A stretch of DNA of 64,000 bases from Pelomonas parva. Its GTDB lineage: Bacteria; Pseudomonadota; Gammaproteobacteria; Burkholderiales; Burkholderiaceae_C. Shown here piece after piece: positions 7,380-15,822 of the stretch (positions within the stretch are counted from its first letter, which is position 1; every line of letters begins with the position of its first letter). The translations under genes were made by a program, and so were the position numbers. The DNA lies in assembly GCF_043555835.1 (NCBI RefSeq), contig NZ_JBIGHV010000015.1:41276-105275 (forward strand), given 5' to 3'. The notes under the pieces were generated by a model. It searched no databases. It worked only from the letters and a program-made list of their open reading frames with translations, and had not been told where the DNA came from.

Positions 7380-10202
7380 TCAGAACTTGATGCTGGCGCC
7401 CAAGGTCACGGCGCGGCCATAGCGGTAGTAGCCGTTCGGCAGGCTGATGCTGCCGTTGCCCAGCTTCGGCGCCTGCACCGCATCCGTCAGGTTGTTGCCC
7501 TCCAGGCTGATGCGCAGCCACTGGTTGACCTCGTAGGCCACCTGCGCCGTCACCCAGGTCGTGGCATTGGCGGTCTCGTTGAAGTTGGCGCCCAGCACGT
7601 TGGTGGCGGTGACGAAGGCATCGGTGCGGTCGGCCGTGGCGCTCATGCTCCACGGGCCGCGCTCGTAGAGCACGCCCAACGATGCGGTCGCCGGTGCGAT
7701 GCCCTCCAGCGCCCGCTCCTCGCCGGCCACCCAGGCACGCGACTTGTTGCGGGTGTACTGCGCCCGCACGCCGAAGCCGTTGTCGAACAGGTGCTGGAAG
7801 CCGACCTCGAAGCCGCGTGCCGTGGCCTTGTCGCCGTTGATCGGCCGCTGCACATTGAACAGCCGGCCGCCCGGTGCGCCGATGTCCTGGCCCGTCAGCC
7901 ACAGGTTGGTGATCTGGTTCTTGATGTTCTTCTGGTAGACGGCGAAGGTCAGCGCCGAGTCCTTGCTGTAGTACCACTCCAGCGAGGCGTCGTACTGGCG
8001 GGCGCTGTAGGGCTGCAGCTCGGCATTGCCGCTGTAGATCTGCGTGAAATCGCCCCAGGAGATGCTGGCCGTCGTGCTGGACGGTGCCAGCTTGTCGACC
8101 GACGGCCGGGCCATGGTCTTGGCAGCACCCAGGCGCAGTTGCAGGTTGTCGGTGAACAACCAGGTGAAGTTGACCGTCGGCAGCGCGAAGTTGTAGCTGG
8201 CCTCCTGCTGCAGGGTGGTCGGTGCCGCGTAGACAGCCGTGTAGTTGAACGCGCCGTTCTCGATGATGTCGGTGAGCTTGGCGTCCCAGGCCTGCGAGGA
8301 GGTCTTGGTCTTCACGAAGCGCACGCCCAGGTCGGCGTTCCAGCTGTCACCCGACAGGTCGGCCTGCACGAAGGCGGCCGTCGTCTTCTCCGTGACGCGG
8401 TAGCTTTCCAGCGGGTTCCAGGCCGGCGCGGAGGCGGTGGAGCTGTAGACGCCGCCACCGGGGCGGGGCTTGCCGTCCCAGGCCTTCAGTGCCTCGGCGT
8501 AGTTGGGGACATCGAAGCCCAGGAAGCTGCGCGGGAAGTTGCCGCTGACGCCGCCCAGGAAACCATCGGGGCTGAAGGTCTGGTTGATGACGTTGCCGCC
8601 CAACGTGCCGACGTTGATCGCGTTCTGCCCGGAGTAGTGGTCGGCGCCGGCGTTGAATGCGTTGTTGATCATGTCCCGCGACTTCTTGCGGTTGGTCTGG
8701 CTCAAGCCGAACTTCAGCTGGTCGATGTGGAAGCGATCCAGCTTCCAGTCGAGGTTGACGTTGGCGCCGTTGATCTTGTCGTCGATGTTGTCGCCGGCGC
8801 GGCTGTAGTAGTGGGTGTTGAAGTCGCTGGCCTTGAAGAGGCCTTGCGACAGCCCGGTCTGCAGGTCGCGGCCGTCGGCGAAGGTGGTCTTCACGTCGGG
8901 CACCGCCGAGCCGGTCAGCTGGATGCGCGTCGTGTTGGGCTGGTTCATGCGCAGCACGACATAGCTGTCGTTGCCGCCGGAGTGGCGCTTGGACGTGGAC
9001 TCGTAGATGTCGCCCGTCAGCGTCATGGTCGGCGAGAGCTTCCATTCCGCATTCGCGCCGTACAGCGCCGTGTCGACGACGCGGTACTCGGTCTTGTTCA
9101 GCAGTTCGGGGTTGAGCGCCAGCTCCGGGTCGGGATTGGCCAGAGTGAAGTCGGCGACCACGCCGTTGCTGATCTTCATGTTGGACCAGCGGCCCGGCGC
9201 GTACAGCGGGTAGAACGACAGCTGGTAGCCGACCTGCGGCGAGTCCAGCCGGGTCTTGAAGCCGTCGACGACGATCTTCAGGTCGCTGCTCGGCCGCCAC
9301 TCCACCTTGCCCGACAGCGCCAGGCGCTCCTTCTTCTCCATGATGGAGCCGAAGCGGAACTGGCCCGGGGCGATCAGGCCCTCCTCGTCCAGGTCCAGCT
9401 GGCCATTGCCGTTGGGGTCGATGTTGCCGCCCCAGGTATTGCCCCAGGGCCAGAACAGCTCCGGCTTGTTCGGCGCCGGATTGCGGCTCCAGCCGCCGTC
9501 GTTGCCGGCCGTGTCGGTGCGCACGTCGCGCTTGGCGTAGACCACGCCCAGCAGCACGCCCACCTCGTTGCCGAATGTGTTGCTGTAGGTGCCCGACAGC
9601 TTCGTGCCATTGAGGCTGCTCATCTGGTTGCGGTCGGCTTCCACGCGCAGCAGGCCGCGCTGGCCCTTCTGGTCGAAGGGGCTGGCGGAGCGCAGGTTCA
9701 CCAGGCCGCCGATGGCACCTTCCGTCAAGGAGGCCTGGGCGGACTTGACGACGTCGGCGCCGCTGATGACGTCGGCGGGCAGCACGTCGTAGGCGAAGTA
9801 GCGGCCGGCGCTGTCGGTGCCCAGCAGGCGGCCGTTGAACGTGGTCAGCGTGTACTCGGGGCCGAGGCCGCGGATGCTGACCTTCTGGCCTTCACCACCC
9901 GCCGTGCGCGAGATGGACACGCCGGTGATGTGGCTCAGCGAGTCGGCCACGTTGTTGTCGGGGAAGCGGCCCAGTTCGGTGGCGCTGATGCTGTCTTGCA
10001 CGCCGGCGGCATTGCGCTTCAGGGAGAGGGACTTCTGCAGGCTGGCCCGGGTGCCGGTCACTTCCACGCGCTCCAGCGTCTCAGCCTCGGTCTTGGCAGC
10101 GGCCTCCTGGGCGAAGGCGGGGGCGGCGAACGCGGTCAGGGCCACGAGGCCGGCCACCGTCAGCGGGTGCAGGGCAAAGCGGGGTTGCAGTCGAGGACTC
10201 AT
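7380..10202 (-). CDS. TonB-dependent outer-membrane receptor (sugar type)
   Basis: 940 residues; signal peptide 1-31 (cleavage after AFA-Q). The TonB-box region is ERVEVTGTRASL, followed by the plug: ISATELGRFPDNNVADSL, SIRGLGPEYTLTTFNGR and EGAIGGLVNLRSA, the hallmarks of the Xanthomonas/Caulobacter-type receptor family (TIGR01782-like). A 22-strand barrel follows and ends in the terminal Phe (GASIKF). It is first in the leftward operon and divergent from the aga transporter operon across a region full of CTTTC motifs. Inferred role: import of the galactosamine/alpha-galactoside oligosaccharides processed by the GH36 and GH27 enzymes, equivalent to the outer-membrane receptors reported in proteobacterial aga regulons. 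Confidence 0.93.
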   Translation of the reverse strand: MSPRLQPRFALHPLTVAGLVALTAFAAPAFAQEAAAKTEAETLERVEVTGTRASLQKSLSLKRNAAGVQDSISATELGRFPDNNVADSLSHITGVSISRTAGGEGQKVSIRGLGPEYTLTTFNGRLLGTDSAGRYFAYDVLPADVISGADVVKSAQASLTEGAIGGLVNLRSASPFDQKGQRGLLRVEADRNQMSSLNGTKLSGTYSNTFGNEVGVLLGVVYAKRDVRTDTAGNDGGWSRNPAPNKPELFWPWGNTWGGNIDPNGNGQLDLDEEGLIAPGQFRFGSIMEKKERLALSGKVEWRPSSDLKIVVDGFKTRLDSPQVGYQLSFYPLYAPGRWSNMKISNGVVADFTLANPDPELALNPELLNKTEYRVVDTALYGANAEWKLSPTMTLTGDIYESTSKRHSGGNDSYVVLRMNQPNTTRIQLTGSAVPDVKTTFADGRDLQTGLSQGLFKASDFNTHYYSRAGDNIDDKINGANVNLDWKLDRFHIDQLKFGLSQTNRKKSRDMINNAFNAGADHYSGQNAINVGTLGGNVINQTFSPDGFLGGVSGNFPRSFLGFDVPNYAEALKAWDGKPRPGGGVYSSTASAPAWNPLESYRVTEKTTAAFVQADLSGDSWNADLGVRFVKTKTSSQAWDAKLTDIIENGAFNYTAVYAAPTTLQQEASYNFALPTVNFTWLFTDNLQLRLGAAKTMARPSVDKLAPSSTTASISWGDFTQIYSGNAELQPYSARQYDASLEWYYSKDSALTFAVYQKNIKNQITNLWLTGQDIGAPGGRLFNVQRPINGDKATARGFEVGFQHLFDNGFGVRAQYTRNKSRAWVAGEERALEGIAPATASLGVLYERGPWSMSATADRTDAFVTATNVLGANFNETANATTWVTAQVAYEVNQWLRISLEGNNLTDAVQAPKLGNGSISLPNGYYRYGRAVTLGASIKF

Positions 10203-10342
10203 CGAACGGTTCCTTTTGTGGCGCAGCTGCCATCAGGGCAGCCAGAAGCAATCTGCGGGTAGGACCGGGGCGGATGGGCCCCGTGCGGCTTGCCGGCTCT
10301 GAAGAAAGTGCTCCGAACCGGCTTGCCGCAAGTCTACGAATT

Positions 10343-10360
10343 CTTTCGTTTGATTTCGTA
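10343..10360. promoter_or_regulatory. Candidate AgaR site 1 (tandem half-sites)
   Basis: TTTCGTTTGATTTCGT holds two TTTCG half-sites ten bases apart, one helical turn. This resembles the T-rich TTTC-N-TTTY pattern described for E. coli AgaR operators. It lies about 140-160 bases upstream of the TBDR start, where the leftward core promoter is expected. Confidence 0.6.
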
Positions 10361-10384
10361 TATGGTTTTCACGGATGCAGAATG

Positions 10385-10409
10385 CTTTCGTTGCATCATG
10401 CCACGAAAG
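10385..10409. promoter_or_regulatory. Candidate AgaR site 2 (inverted half-sites)
   Basis: CTTTCGT (10385-10391) and ACGAAAG (10403-10409) form a perfect 7-base inverted repeat with an 11-base spacer, in the middle of the divergent region. Confidence 0.55.
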
Positions 10410-10508
10410 GCTTCCGCTTCGCTGACATAGAGAGAGACGCCTGAGCTATATGGGTAATTGACCGTCACCCGCGAAATTTGACATACGAAAGTACTTGCGC
10501 CGTTGTGT

Positions 10509-10543
10509 TTTCGTTTTCGTTCGTTTATGCTTTCGCACGAAAG
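10509..10543. promoter_or_regulatory. Candidate AgaR site 3 (tandem TTTCGT plus perfect palindrome)
   Basis: TTTCGT occurs twice back to back (10509-10520) and is followed by CTTTCG-CA-CGAAAG (10530-10543), a perfect palindrome with a 2-base centre. The site starts 26 bases downstream of the candidate TTGACA -35 and lies just upstream of the transporter gene, a position suited to blocking transcription. Confidence 0.6.
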
Positions 10544-10583
10544 TCAACGCCGTTGACGATTGCCAACCCGAAAGATGCTGCCC

Positions 10584-11483
10584 ATGCAGAGCAACTGGCT
10601 CTTCCATGCCCTCGTCACCACCCTGCTCTGGGGCGTGTGGGGCGCCTTCGCGGGCCTGCCCGCCCAGCACGGTTTCCCGGACACGCTGATCTACGTCGTC
10701 TGGGCGCTGACGATGATCCCGCCCGCCCTCATCGTGCTGGCGCGCAGCGGCTGGCGCATCGAGCGTGACCGCCGCTCCGTCGTGCTGGGGCTGACCGTGG
10801 GCCTGCTCGGCGCGGGTGGCCAGATGCTGCTGTTCCGCGCGGTGCAGAGCGGCCCTGCCTACCTGATCTTCCCGATCGTGTCGCTGTCGCCGGCCATCAC
10901 CATCGCGCTGTCCTTCGGCCTGCTGGGCGAGCGCACCGGCAAGCTGGGCGTGGCGGGCATCGTGTTGGCGCTGTGCGCGCTGCCGCTGTTCGACCTGCAG
11001 CTCGGCCAGGGCGGCGAGGGGCTGGGGCTCTGGTTCGTGCTGGCCCTCATCGTGCTGGCTGCCTGGGGTCTGCAGGCCTACTTCATCAAGCTGGCCAACG
11101 TGGGCAGCAGCGCCGAGAGCATCTTCTTCTACATGACCGTCGGCGCACTGGCTTGCGTGCCGGTGGCGCTGGCGATGACCGACTTCTCCCAGCCCATCAA
11201 CTGGGGCTGGCAAGGCCCCGGCCTGGCCGCCATCACGCAAGTGCTGAACGCCGTCGGCGCACTGACCCTCGTCTACGCCTTCCGCTACGGCAAGGCGATG
11301 GTCGTGTCGCCGCTCGTCAACGCCGGTGCGCCGCTGCTGACGGCGGTGTTGTCCATGACGCTGAGCGGCGCCACGCCCGGTGGCACCAAGTTGGCCGGCG
11401 TGGCGCTGGCCCTGCTCGCGGCGCTGCTGCTGGCGCTGCAACCCGAAACCCCCGCCAAATCTGCCCAAGGAGAAGTGGCATGA
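10584..11483 (+). CDS. DMT-superfamily (EamA-like) permease, candidate amino-sugar transporter
   Basis: 299 residues. Ten hydrophobic segments arranged as two EamA-like repeats are visible (for example LVTTLLWGVWGAFAG at the N-terminus and GVALALLAALLLAL at the C-terminus). The ATG at 10584 is preferred because GAAAGA lies 8 bases upstream; an in-frame ATG at 10575 lacks a spaced ribosome site. The stop overlaps the agaZ ATG (ATGA). As first gene of the aga operon under the CTTTC operators, and with no PTS or AgaP-like permease in the window, it is the best candidate for inner-membrane uptake of free GalN/GalNAc. That is an inference from context; DMT proteins move many kinds of small molecules. 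Confidence 0.85.
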   Translation: MQSNWLFHALVTTLLWGVWGAFAGLPAQHGFPDTLIYVVWALTMIPPALIVLARSGWRIERDRRSVVLGLTVGLLGAGGQMLLFRAVQSGPAYLIFPIVSLSPAITIALSFGLLGERTGKLGVAGIVLALCALPLFDLQLGQGGEGLGLWFVLALIVLAAWGLQAYFIKLANVGSSAESIFFYMTVGALACVPVALAMTDFSQPINWGWQGPGLAAITQVLNAVGALTLVYAFRYGKAMVVSPLVNAGAPLLTAVLSMTLSGATPGGTKLAGVALALLAALLLALQPETPAKSAQGEVA

Positions 11484-12766
11484 AGCTCATGCTCGACCTC
11501 GTGCGCCGCCACAAGCAGGCACGTCCCACTGAACACGCTGCCATCGGCATCCCGTCCGTCTGCTCGGCCCACCCCGTCGTCATCGCTGCGACGCTGCGCG
11601 AATGCGCCGCACACGGCCGGCCGGCCCTCATTGAGGCCACGTCCAACCAGGTCAATCAGGACGGCGGCTACACCGGCATGACGCCGCTGGACTTCCGCCG
11701 CTACGTGATGGAGATGGCCGCTCGTGAGGGCCTGCCGCCCGAACTGCTGCTGCTGGGCGGCGACCACCTCGGCCCCAACGCCTGGCGCAAGCTGCCGGCT
11801 GAGGCCGCGATGGCCAAGGCCGAAATCATGGTGGCGCAGTACGTGGCCGCCGGCTTCCGCAAGATCCACCTCGATTGCTCGATGAGCTGCGCCGGTGACC
11901 CGGTGCCGCTGCCGGAACCCGAGATCGCCGCCCGCGCCGTGCGCCTGTGCCATGCGGCCGAGCAGGCCTGGCGCGACGCGCCGGACCGCGGCGAGCCGCC
12001 CGTCTACGTCATCGGCACGGAGGTGCCCGTGCCCGGCGGCGCGCACGAGGACCTGGGCGAGCTGGACGTGACCTCCCCCGAGGCCGCGTCGTCCACACTG
12101 GAACTGCACCGTCACGCATTCGCCCGCGCCGGCCTCGACCTGGCCTGGGAGCGCGTCGTCGCCATGGTCGTGCAGCCGGGCGTCGAGTTCGACCACCACA
12201 AGGTCATCGACTACCGCCCCGAGAAGGCCCGCGACTTGAGCGCCTTCATCGAGCGCCAGCCCGGTCTCGTCTTCGAGGCGCACTCGACCGACTACCAGAC
12301 GCCCGAGCACCTCGCCCAGCTGGCCCGCGACCACTTCGCCATCCTCAAGGTCGGCCCCGGCGTCACCTTCGCGCTGCGCGAGACGCTGTGGGCGCTGGCC
12401 GCCGTCGAGCGCGAATGGGTCGGCAAGGGCGAAGGCCTGGTTGCCACGGTGCTGGGCGTCATGCGCGAGGAACCCGAGCATTGGCGCGGCTACTACCAGG
12501 ACCCGGCGCGCCTGCAGGTCGACCTGGCCTACTCCCTGAGCGACCGCATCCGCTACTACTGGGCCCACCCGGCCGTGCGCGAAGCCTGCCGCACCATGCT
12601 GGCCCGCTTGGACGCCACGCCGCCGCCGCTGACGCTGCTGAGCCAGTACCTGCCGCGCCAGTACGAGGCTGTGCGCGAGGGCCGCATCAACACGCACACC
12701 GATTCGCTGCTGCGCGATGGGACCGTCCAAGCCCTGCGCCCCTACCTGCACGCCTGCGCCGCCTAA
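11480..12766 (+). CDS. agaZ: AgaZ/KbaZ/GatZ family protein (tagatose-phosphate pathway)
   Basis: 428 residues, the usual GatZ/KbaZ length. Family signatures are strong: IGIPSVCSAHP, ALIEATSNQVNQDGGYTGM, LLLGGDHLGPNAW, KIHLDCSMSCAGD, GTEVPVPGGAHE, FEAHSTDYQTP and HFAILKVGPGVTFALRE. In E. coli the family is annotated as the non-catalytic subunit of tagatose-1,6-bisphosphate aldolase; comparative work on aga pathways has instead proposed a tagatose-6-phosphate kinase role. No KbaY/AgaY aldolase is present in this window. AAGGAG precedes the ATG by 8 bases, and the gene overlaps the transporter stop by 4 bases. It sits between the transporter and agaS. Confidence 0.94.
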   Translation: MKLMLDLVRRHKQARPTEHAAIGIPSVCSAHPVVIAATLRECAAHGRPALIEATSNQVNQDGGYTGMTPLDFRRYVMEMAAREGLPPELLLLGGDHLGPNAWRKLPAEAAMAKAEIMVAQYVAAGFRKIHLDCSMSCAGDPVPLPEPEIAARAVRLCHAAEQAWRDAPDRGEPPVYVIGTEVPVPGGAHEDLGELDVTSPEAASSTLELHRHAFARAGLDLAWERVVAMVVQPGVEFDHHKVIDYRPEKARDLSAFIERQPGLVFEAHSTDYQTPEHLAQLARDHFAILKVGPGVTFALRETLWALAAVEREWVGKGEGLVATVLGVMREEPEHWRGYYQDPARLQVDLAYSLSDRIRYYWAHPAVREACRTMLARLDATPPPLTLLSQYLPRQYEAVREGRINTHTDSLLRDGTVQALRPYLHACAA

Positions 12767-12770
12767 GCCC

Positions 12771-13931
12771 ATGACCTTGCTCCATCTCGACCCCACCGAC
12801 CTCGACCACCGCGGCGCCGCGCACACGGCCCGTGAGATCGCGCACCAGCCTGCCGTCTGGCAGATGGTCCACGAACAACTGCAGGCCGAGCGCCCCGCCC
12901 TCGACGCCTTCCTGGCACCGCTGCTGACCCTGCCCGACCTGCGCATCGTGCTGACGGGCGCCGGCAGCTCCGCCTTCATCGGCCAGTGCCTCGCGCCGGC
13001 GCTGCTGCGCCACTTCAACCAGCGCGCCGGCATCCGCGTCGAGGCGATGGCCACGACCGACATCGTCTCCAGCCCCGAGCAATGCCTGCAGCCCGGGGTG
13101 CCGACGCTGCTGGTGTCCTTCGCCCGCTCCGGCAACAGCCCCGAGAGCCTGGCCACCGTGGAGCTGGCCGATGACGTCGTCAAGACCTGTCACCACCTCG
13201 TCGTGACCTGCGCGGCCGAAGGCACGTTGAACCGCCGCCTGGCCGGCCAGGCGAATGCGCACGTGCTGCTGCTGCCCGACGAGACGCACGACCGTGCCTT
13301 CGCCATGACCTCCAGCTTCACCGGCATGCTGCTGGCCGCCGCCTGGGCCTTCGGCCTGGCGCTGGGGCCGGTGACAGCGCTGGCTCACGCCGCGCAGTCG
13401 CTCGCCGACCGTGAGGCCGACCGCCTCTACACGCTGGCCGAAACGCCCTTCGAGCGCGTCGTCTTCCTCGGCAGCAACACGCTGCTGGGCCTGGCCCGCG
13501 AGGCGGCGCTGAAGCTGCTGGAGCTGACCGACGGCCGGCTGATTGCGATGGCCGATTCGACGCTGGGCTTTCGCCACGGCCCCAAGACCATCCTGAATGA
13601 CCGCACGCTGGTGGTCATCTTCCTGTCCAACGACCCCTACACGCGCCGCTACGACCTGGACCTGCTGCACGAACTGCGCCGCGAAGGCCGCGCCCGCGTG
13701 CTGGCGCTGAGCACGGAAAAGGCCTCGCACCCCGACGACGTGCAACTGGCCCTGCCCGCCTCCGCGCCTGACCTGGCCTTGGCCCCGGTGGCGCTGGTGT
13801 TCGCGCAATGCCTGGCCCTGCTCGCCTCACTGCAACTCGGCATCACGCCCGACAACCCGAGCGCCTCCGGCACCGTCACGCGCGTCGTCAGCGGTGTCAC
13901 CATCCATCCCTACTCGCAGCAGCAAGGATGA
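12771..13931 (+). CDS. agaS: AgaS, galactosamine-6-phosphate deaminase/isomerase (double SIS protein)
   Basis: 386 residues with two SIS sugar-isomerase domains: the first contains VLTGAGSSAFIG and SFARSGNSPESLATVE, the second VFLGSNTLLGLAREAALKLLE, followed by STLGFRHGPKTI. There is no glutaminase domain, separating it from GlmS. AgaS converts D-galactosamine-6-phosphate to D-tagatose-6-phosphate plus ammonia in the cytoplasm. The ATG at 12771 lies 4 bases after the agaZ stop; the upstream in-frame codons belong to agaZ's shadow. The stop overlaps the agaK start. Confidence 0.94.
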   Translation: MTLLHLDPTDLDHRGAAHTAREIAHQPAVWQMVHEQLQAERPALDAFLAPLLTLPDLRIVLTGAGSSAFIGQCLAPALLRHFNQRAGIRVEAMATTDIVSSPEQCLQPGVPTLLVSFARSGNSPESLATVELADDVVKTCHHLVVTCAAEGTLNRRLAGQANAHVLLLPDETHDRAFAMTSSFTGMLLAAAWAFGLALGPVTALAHAAQSLADREADRLYTLAETPFERVVFLGSNTLLGLAREAALKLLELTDGRLIAMADSTLGFRHGPKTILNDRTLVVIFLSNDPYTRRYDLDLLHELRREGRARVLALSTEKASHPDDVQLALPASAPDLALAPVALVFAQCLALLASLQLGITPDNPSASGTVTRVVSGVTIHPYSQQQG

Positions 13932-14884
13932 CTTCCATGTTCCTCGGCATCGACGGCGGCGGCACCAAGACCGCCTTCGTCCTCATCGACGACAGCGGCC
14001 GCCTGCTGGCCCGCCATGAGTCGACGACGAGCTACTACCTGGAGATCGGCTTCGACGCGCTGCGCACGCTGCTGCAGGACGGCGTTCAAGCCGTGCTGGG
14101 CCAGGCCGGTGTGCCCGCGTTCGACATCGCTCACACCTTTGCCGGCCTGCCGGCGCACGGCGAAGACAGCGCGCTGCTCGCGTCCTTCGACGGCCTGCTG
14201 GCCGACCTGCTGCCGCGCAGCACCGTCGGCAACGACATGGTCTGCAGCTGGGCCGGCTCGTTGGCCGGCGCGGATGGCATCAGCCTGGTCGCCGGCACCG
14301 GCTCCATTGCCTATGGCGAATGGCTGGGCCGCAGCGCGCGCTGCGGCGGCTGGGGCGAGGTCTTCGGCGACGAGGGCTCGGCCCACTGGCTGGCGCGCGA
14401 GGTGCTGGCGCTGTTCTCGCGCATGGCCGACGGCCGCGCCGAGCGCGGCCCGCTGCTGGGCCTGGTGCGCGACCACTTCGGCCTGACGCACGACCTCGAT
14501 CTCTGCGCCGCCATCAACGGCAGCGCCGCCCGCAGCGGCTTCGCGCAGATCGCCCGCCTGGCCACGGCTGCCGCCCACGCGGGCGACGCGCAGGCGCGGC
14601 AGCTGCTGGTGCGCGCTGGCGACGAGCTGGCCGCGCTGGCGGCCGGTGTGGCTCGCAATCTCGGCGTTAGCGGCATCCAGGCCGTGCCGGTGTCCTATTC
14701 CGGCGGCGTGTTCGCTGCGGCCGAGCTGGTGCTGGGTCCGCTGCAGGCCGCCTTGTCGCGACGGCTACCGGGCGCCGTGCTCACGACACCGCGCTTCGGC
14801 CCCGAGCTGGGTGCGGCCTTGTACGCCGCGCGCCTGGCAGGCCGACCGCTGTCGGACCAGGCATTGGAGCGTCTGGCGCGCTGA
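13928..14884 (+). CDS. agaK: AgaK-type amino-sugar kinase (BadF/BadG/BcrA/BcrD ATPase family)
   Basis: 318 residues of the BadF/BcrA-type ASKHA ATPase family. The phosphate-1 loop is FLGIDGGGTKTAFVLID; further signatures are VGNDMVCSWAG, GISLVAGTGSIAYG and GGWGEVFGDEGSAHWLARE, typical of GlcNAc kinases. Family members phosphorylate GlcNAc, GalNAc or GalN at O6. Placement directly after agaS (ATGA overlap, AAGGA upstream) makes GalN/GalNAc the likely substrate, as for the characterised Shewanella AgaK. A second in-frame ATG at 13937 is an alternative start. Confidence 0.9.
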   Translation: MTSMFLGIDGGGTKTAFVLIDDSGRLLARHESTTSYYLEIGFDALRTLLQDGVQAVLGQAGVPAFDIAHTFAGLPAHGEDSALLASFDGLLADLLPRSTVGNDMVCSWAGSLAGADGISLVAGTGSIAYGEWLGRSARCGGWGEVFGDEGSAHWLAREVLALFSRMADGRAERGPLLGLVRDHFGLTHDLDLCAAINGSAARSGFAQIARLATAAAHAGDAQARQLLVRAGDELAALAAGVARNLGVSGIQAVPVSYSGGVFAAAELVLGPLQAALSRRLPGAVLTTPRFGPELGAALYAARLAGRPLSDQALERLAR

Positions 14885-14931
14885 ACCCGTCGATATCATT
14901 CGAAAGTCGGCTCACCGCCCTGCTCCACCGC

Positions 14932-15738
14932 ATGCCCGCCTCCACCCACTCGATTGCGAAAACCGAAAGCCCGCTGCTCATCGACGAGCGGCGCCGGCTG
15001 ATCCGCGAGCTGGTGCAGAGCCAGGGCCGCGTCACGGTGGACGAACTGGCCGAGCGCTTCGGCACCTCGGTCGTCACCATCCGCAGCGACCTGAACTCGC
15101 TGGCCTCCACCGGCGCCGTGCTGCGCACCCACGGCGGCGCGCTGGCCCAGCGCGACACCGAGGAAGTACCCATCGGCGTCAAGCAGAAGCTCAAGCACGA
15201 GCAGAAAGCGCGCATCGCCATCGAGGCCGCCAAGCTGATCCGCGACGGCGAGACCATCCTGCTCGACTCGGGTTCGACGACGGAAGAGATCGCCAAGCAG
15301 ATCCGCGGCTTGAAGCTGACGTCGCTGAACGTCATCACCAACGCGCTGAACATCGCCGGCCTGCTGGCCACGGTGCCGCACGTCAACCTCATCATGCCGG
15401 GCGGCCAGTTGCGTCCCAACTCCTACTCGCTGTCCGGCCCCCAGGCCGTGGCCGCGCTGCAGGGGCTGTACGCCGACCGCTTGTTCCTGGGTGTGGACAG
15501 CCTGGACCCGGACATCGGCCTGATGACGCCGCACCTGCTGGAAGCCCAGCTCAACGCGCAGATGATGAAGATCTCGCGCCAGGTGATTGCCGTGGCCGAC
15601 GCCTCCAAGCTGATGAAGCGCAACCTGTCGGTCATCGCGCCGGTGGAGCAGCTGGACATGCTGATCACGGACAGCGGGGCGGACCAGGCCATCGTCGATC
15701 AGCTGCGCGGGCGGGGCATCGAGGTGGTGCTGGCGTAG
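14932..15738 (+). CDS. agaR: AgaR-like DeoR/GlpR-family repressor
   Basis: 268 residues. The DeoR winged helix-turn-helix spans about 17-75 (VDELAERFGTSVVTIRSDLNSL then AVLRTHGGAL), followed by the sugar-phosphate-sensing DeoR C-terminal domain: ILLDSGSTTEEIAKQI, VITNALNIA, IMPGGQLRP, LFLGVDSLD and VADASKLMKR. It follows agaK by 47 bases, so it may be co-transcribed or use its own promoter; one GAAAG word lies at 14902. AgaR represses aga genes and is released by a pathway intermediate. The target sites in this window are the CTTTC clusters at 10.3-10.5 kb. Confidence 0.92.
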   Translation: MPASTHSIAKTESPLLIDERRRLIRELVQSQGRVTVDELAERFGTSVVTIRSDLNSLASTGAVLRTHGGALAQRDTEEVPIGVKQKLKHEQKARIAIEAAKLIRDGETILLDSGSTTEEIAKQIRGLKLTSLNVITNALNIAGLLATVPHVNLIMPGGQLRPNSYSLSGPQAVAALQGLYADRLFLGVDSLDPDIGLMTPHLLEAQLNAQMMKISRQVIAVADASKLMKRNLSVIAPVEQLDMLITDSGADQAIVDQLRGRGIEVVLA

Positions 15739-15752
15739 GTCGCGAGGGAACG

Positions 15753-15774
15753 GCACCGGCCTTGGCGCCGGTGC
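15753..15774. terminator. Possible terminator hairpin between convergent agaR and exonuclease genes
   Basis: GCACCGGC and GCCGGTGC form a perfect 8-base stem around a 6-base loop, 14 bases after the agaR stop. There is no T-run on either side, so factor-independent termination would be weak. Its position between convergent genes still suggests a 3'-end structure. Confidence 0.4.
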
Positions 15775-15822
15775 ATGGCGTCAACACAAGCACCACGCAA
15801 GAGCAGCGCAAACGCGCGCCTC

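Larger units (their letters stand above)
10203..10583. promoter_or_regulatory. Divergent promoter region with clustered AgaR-type CTTTC operators
   Basis: This 381-base gene-free stretch separates the TBDR and transporter operons and is clearly AT-richer than its surroundings between 10330 and 10560. Exact CTTTC words lie at 10343, 10385 and 10530; the complement GAAAG lies at 10304, 10405, 10487, 10539 and 10570. Further TTTTCG copies lie at 10508-10520. Published comparative work on AgaR regulons describes CTTTC in multiple copies and arrangements upstream of aga genes. A TTGACA (10478-10483) is a candidate -35 for the rightward operon, and TATACG on the reverse strand near 10357-10362 a possible -10 for the TBDR. 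Both would be covered by operator copies, fitting repression lifted by an amino-sugar phosphate. Confidence 0.75.

Noticed and set aside
7347..10262. Forward open frame of 971 codons opposite the first TBDR
   Set aside because: Shadow frame; the reverse strand has the signal peptide, plug and terminal Phe of a receptor.
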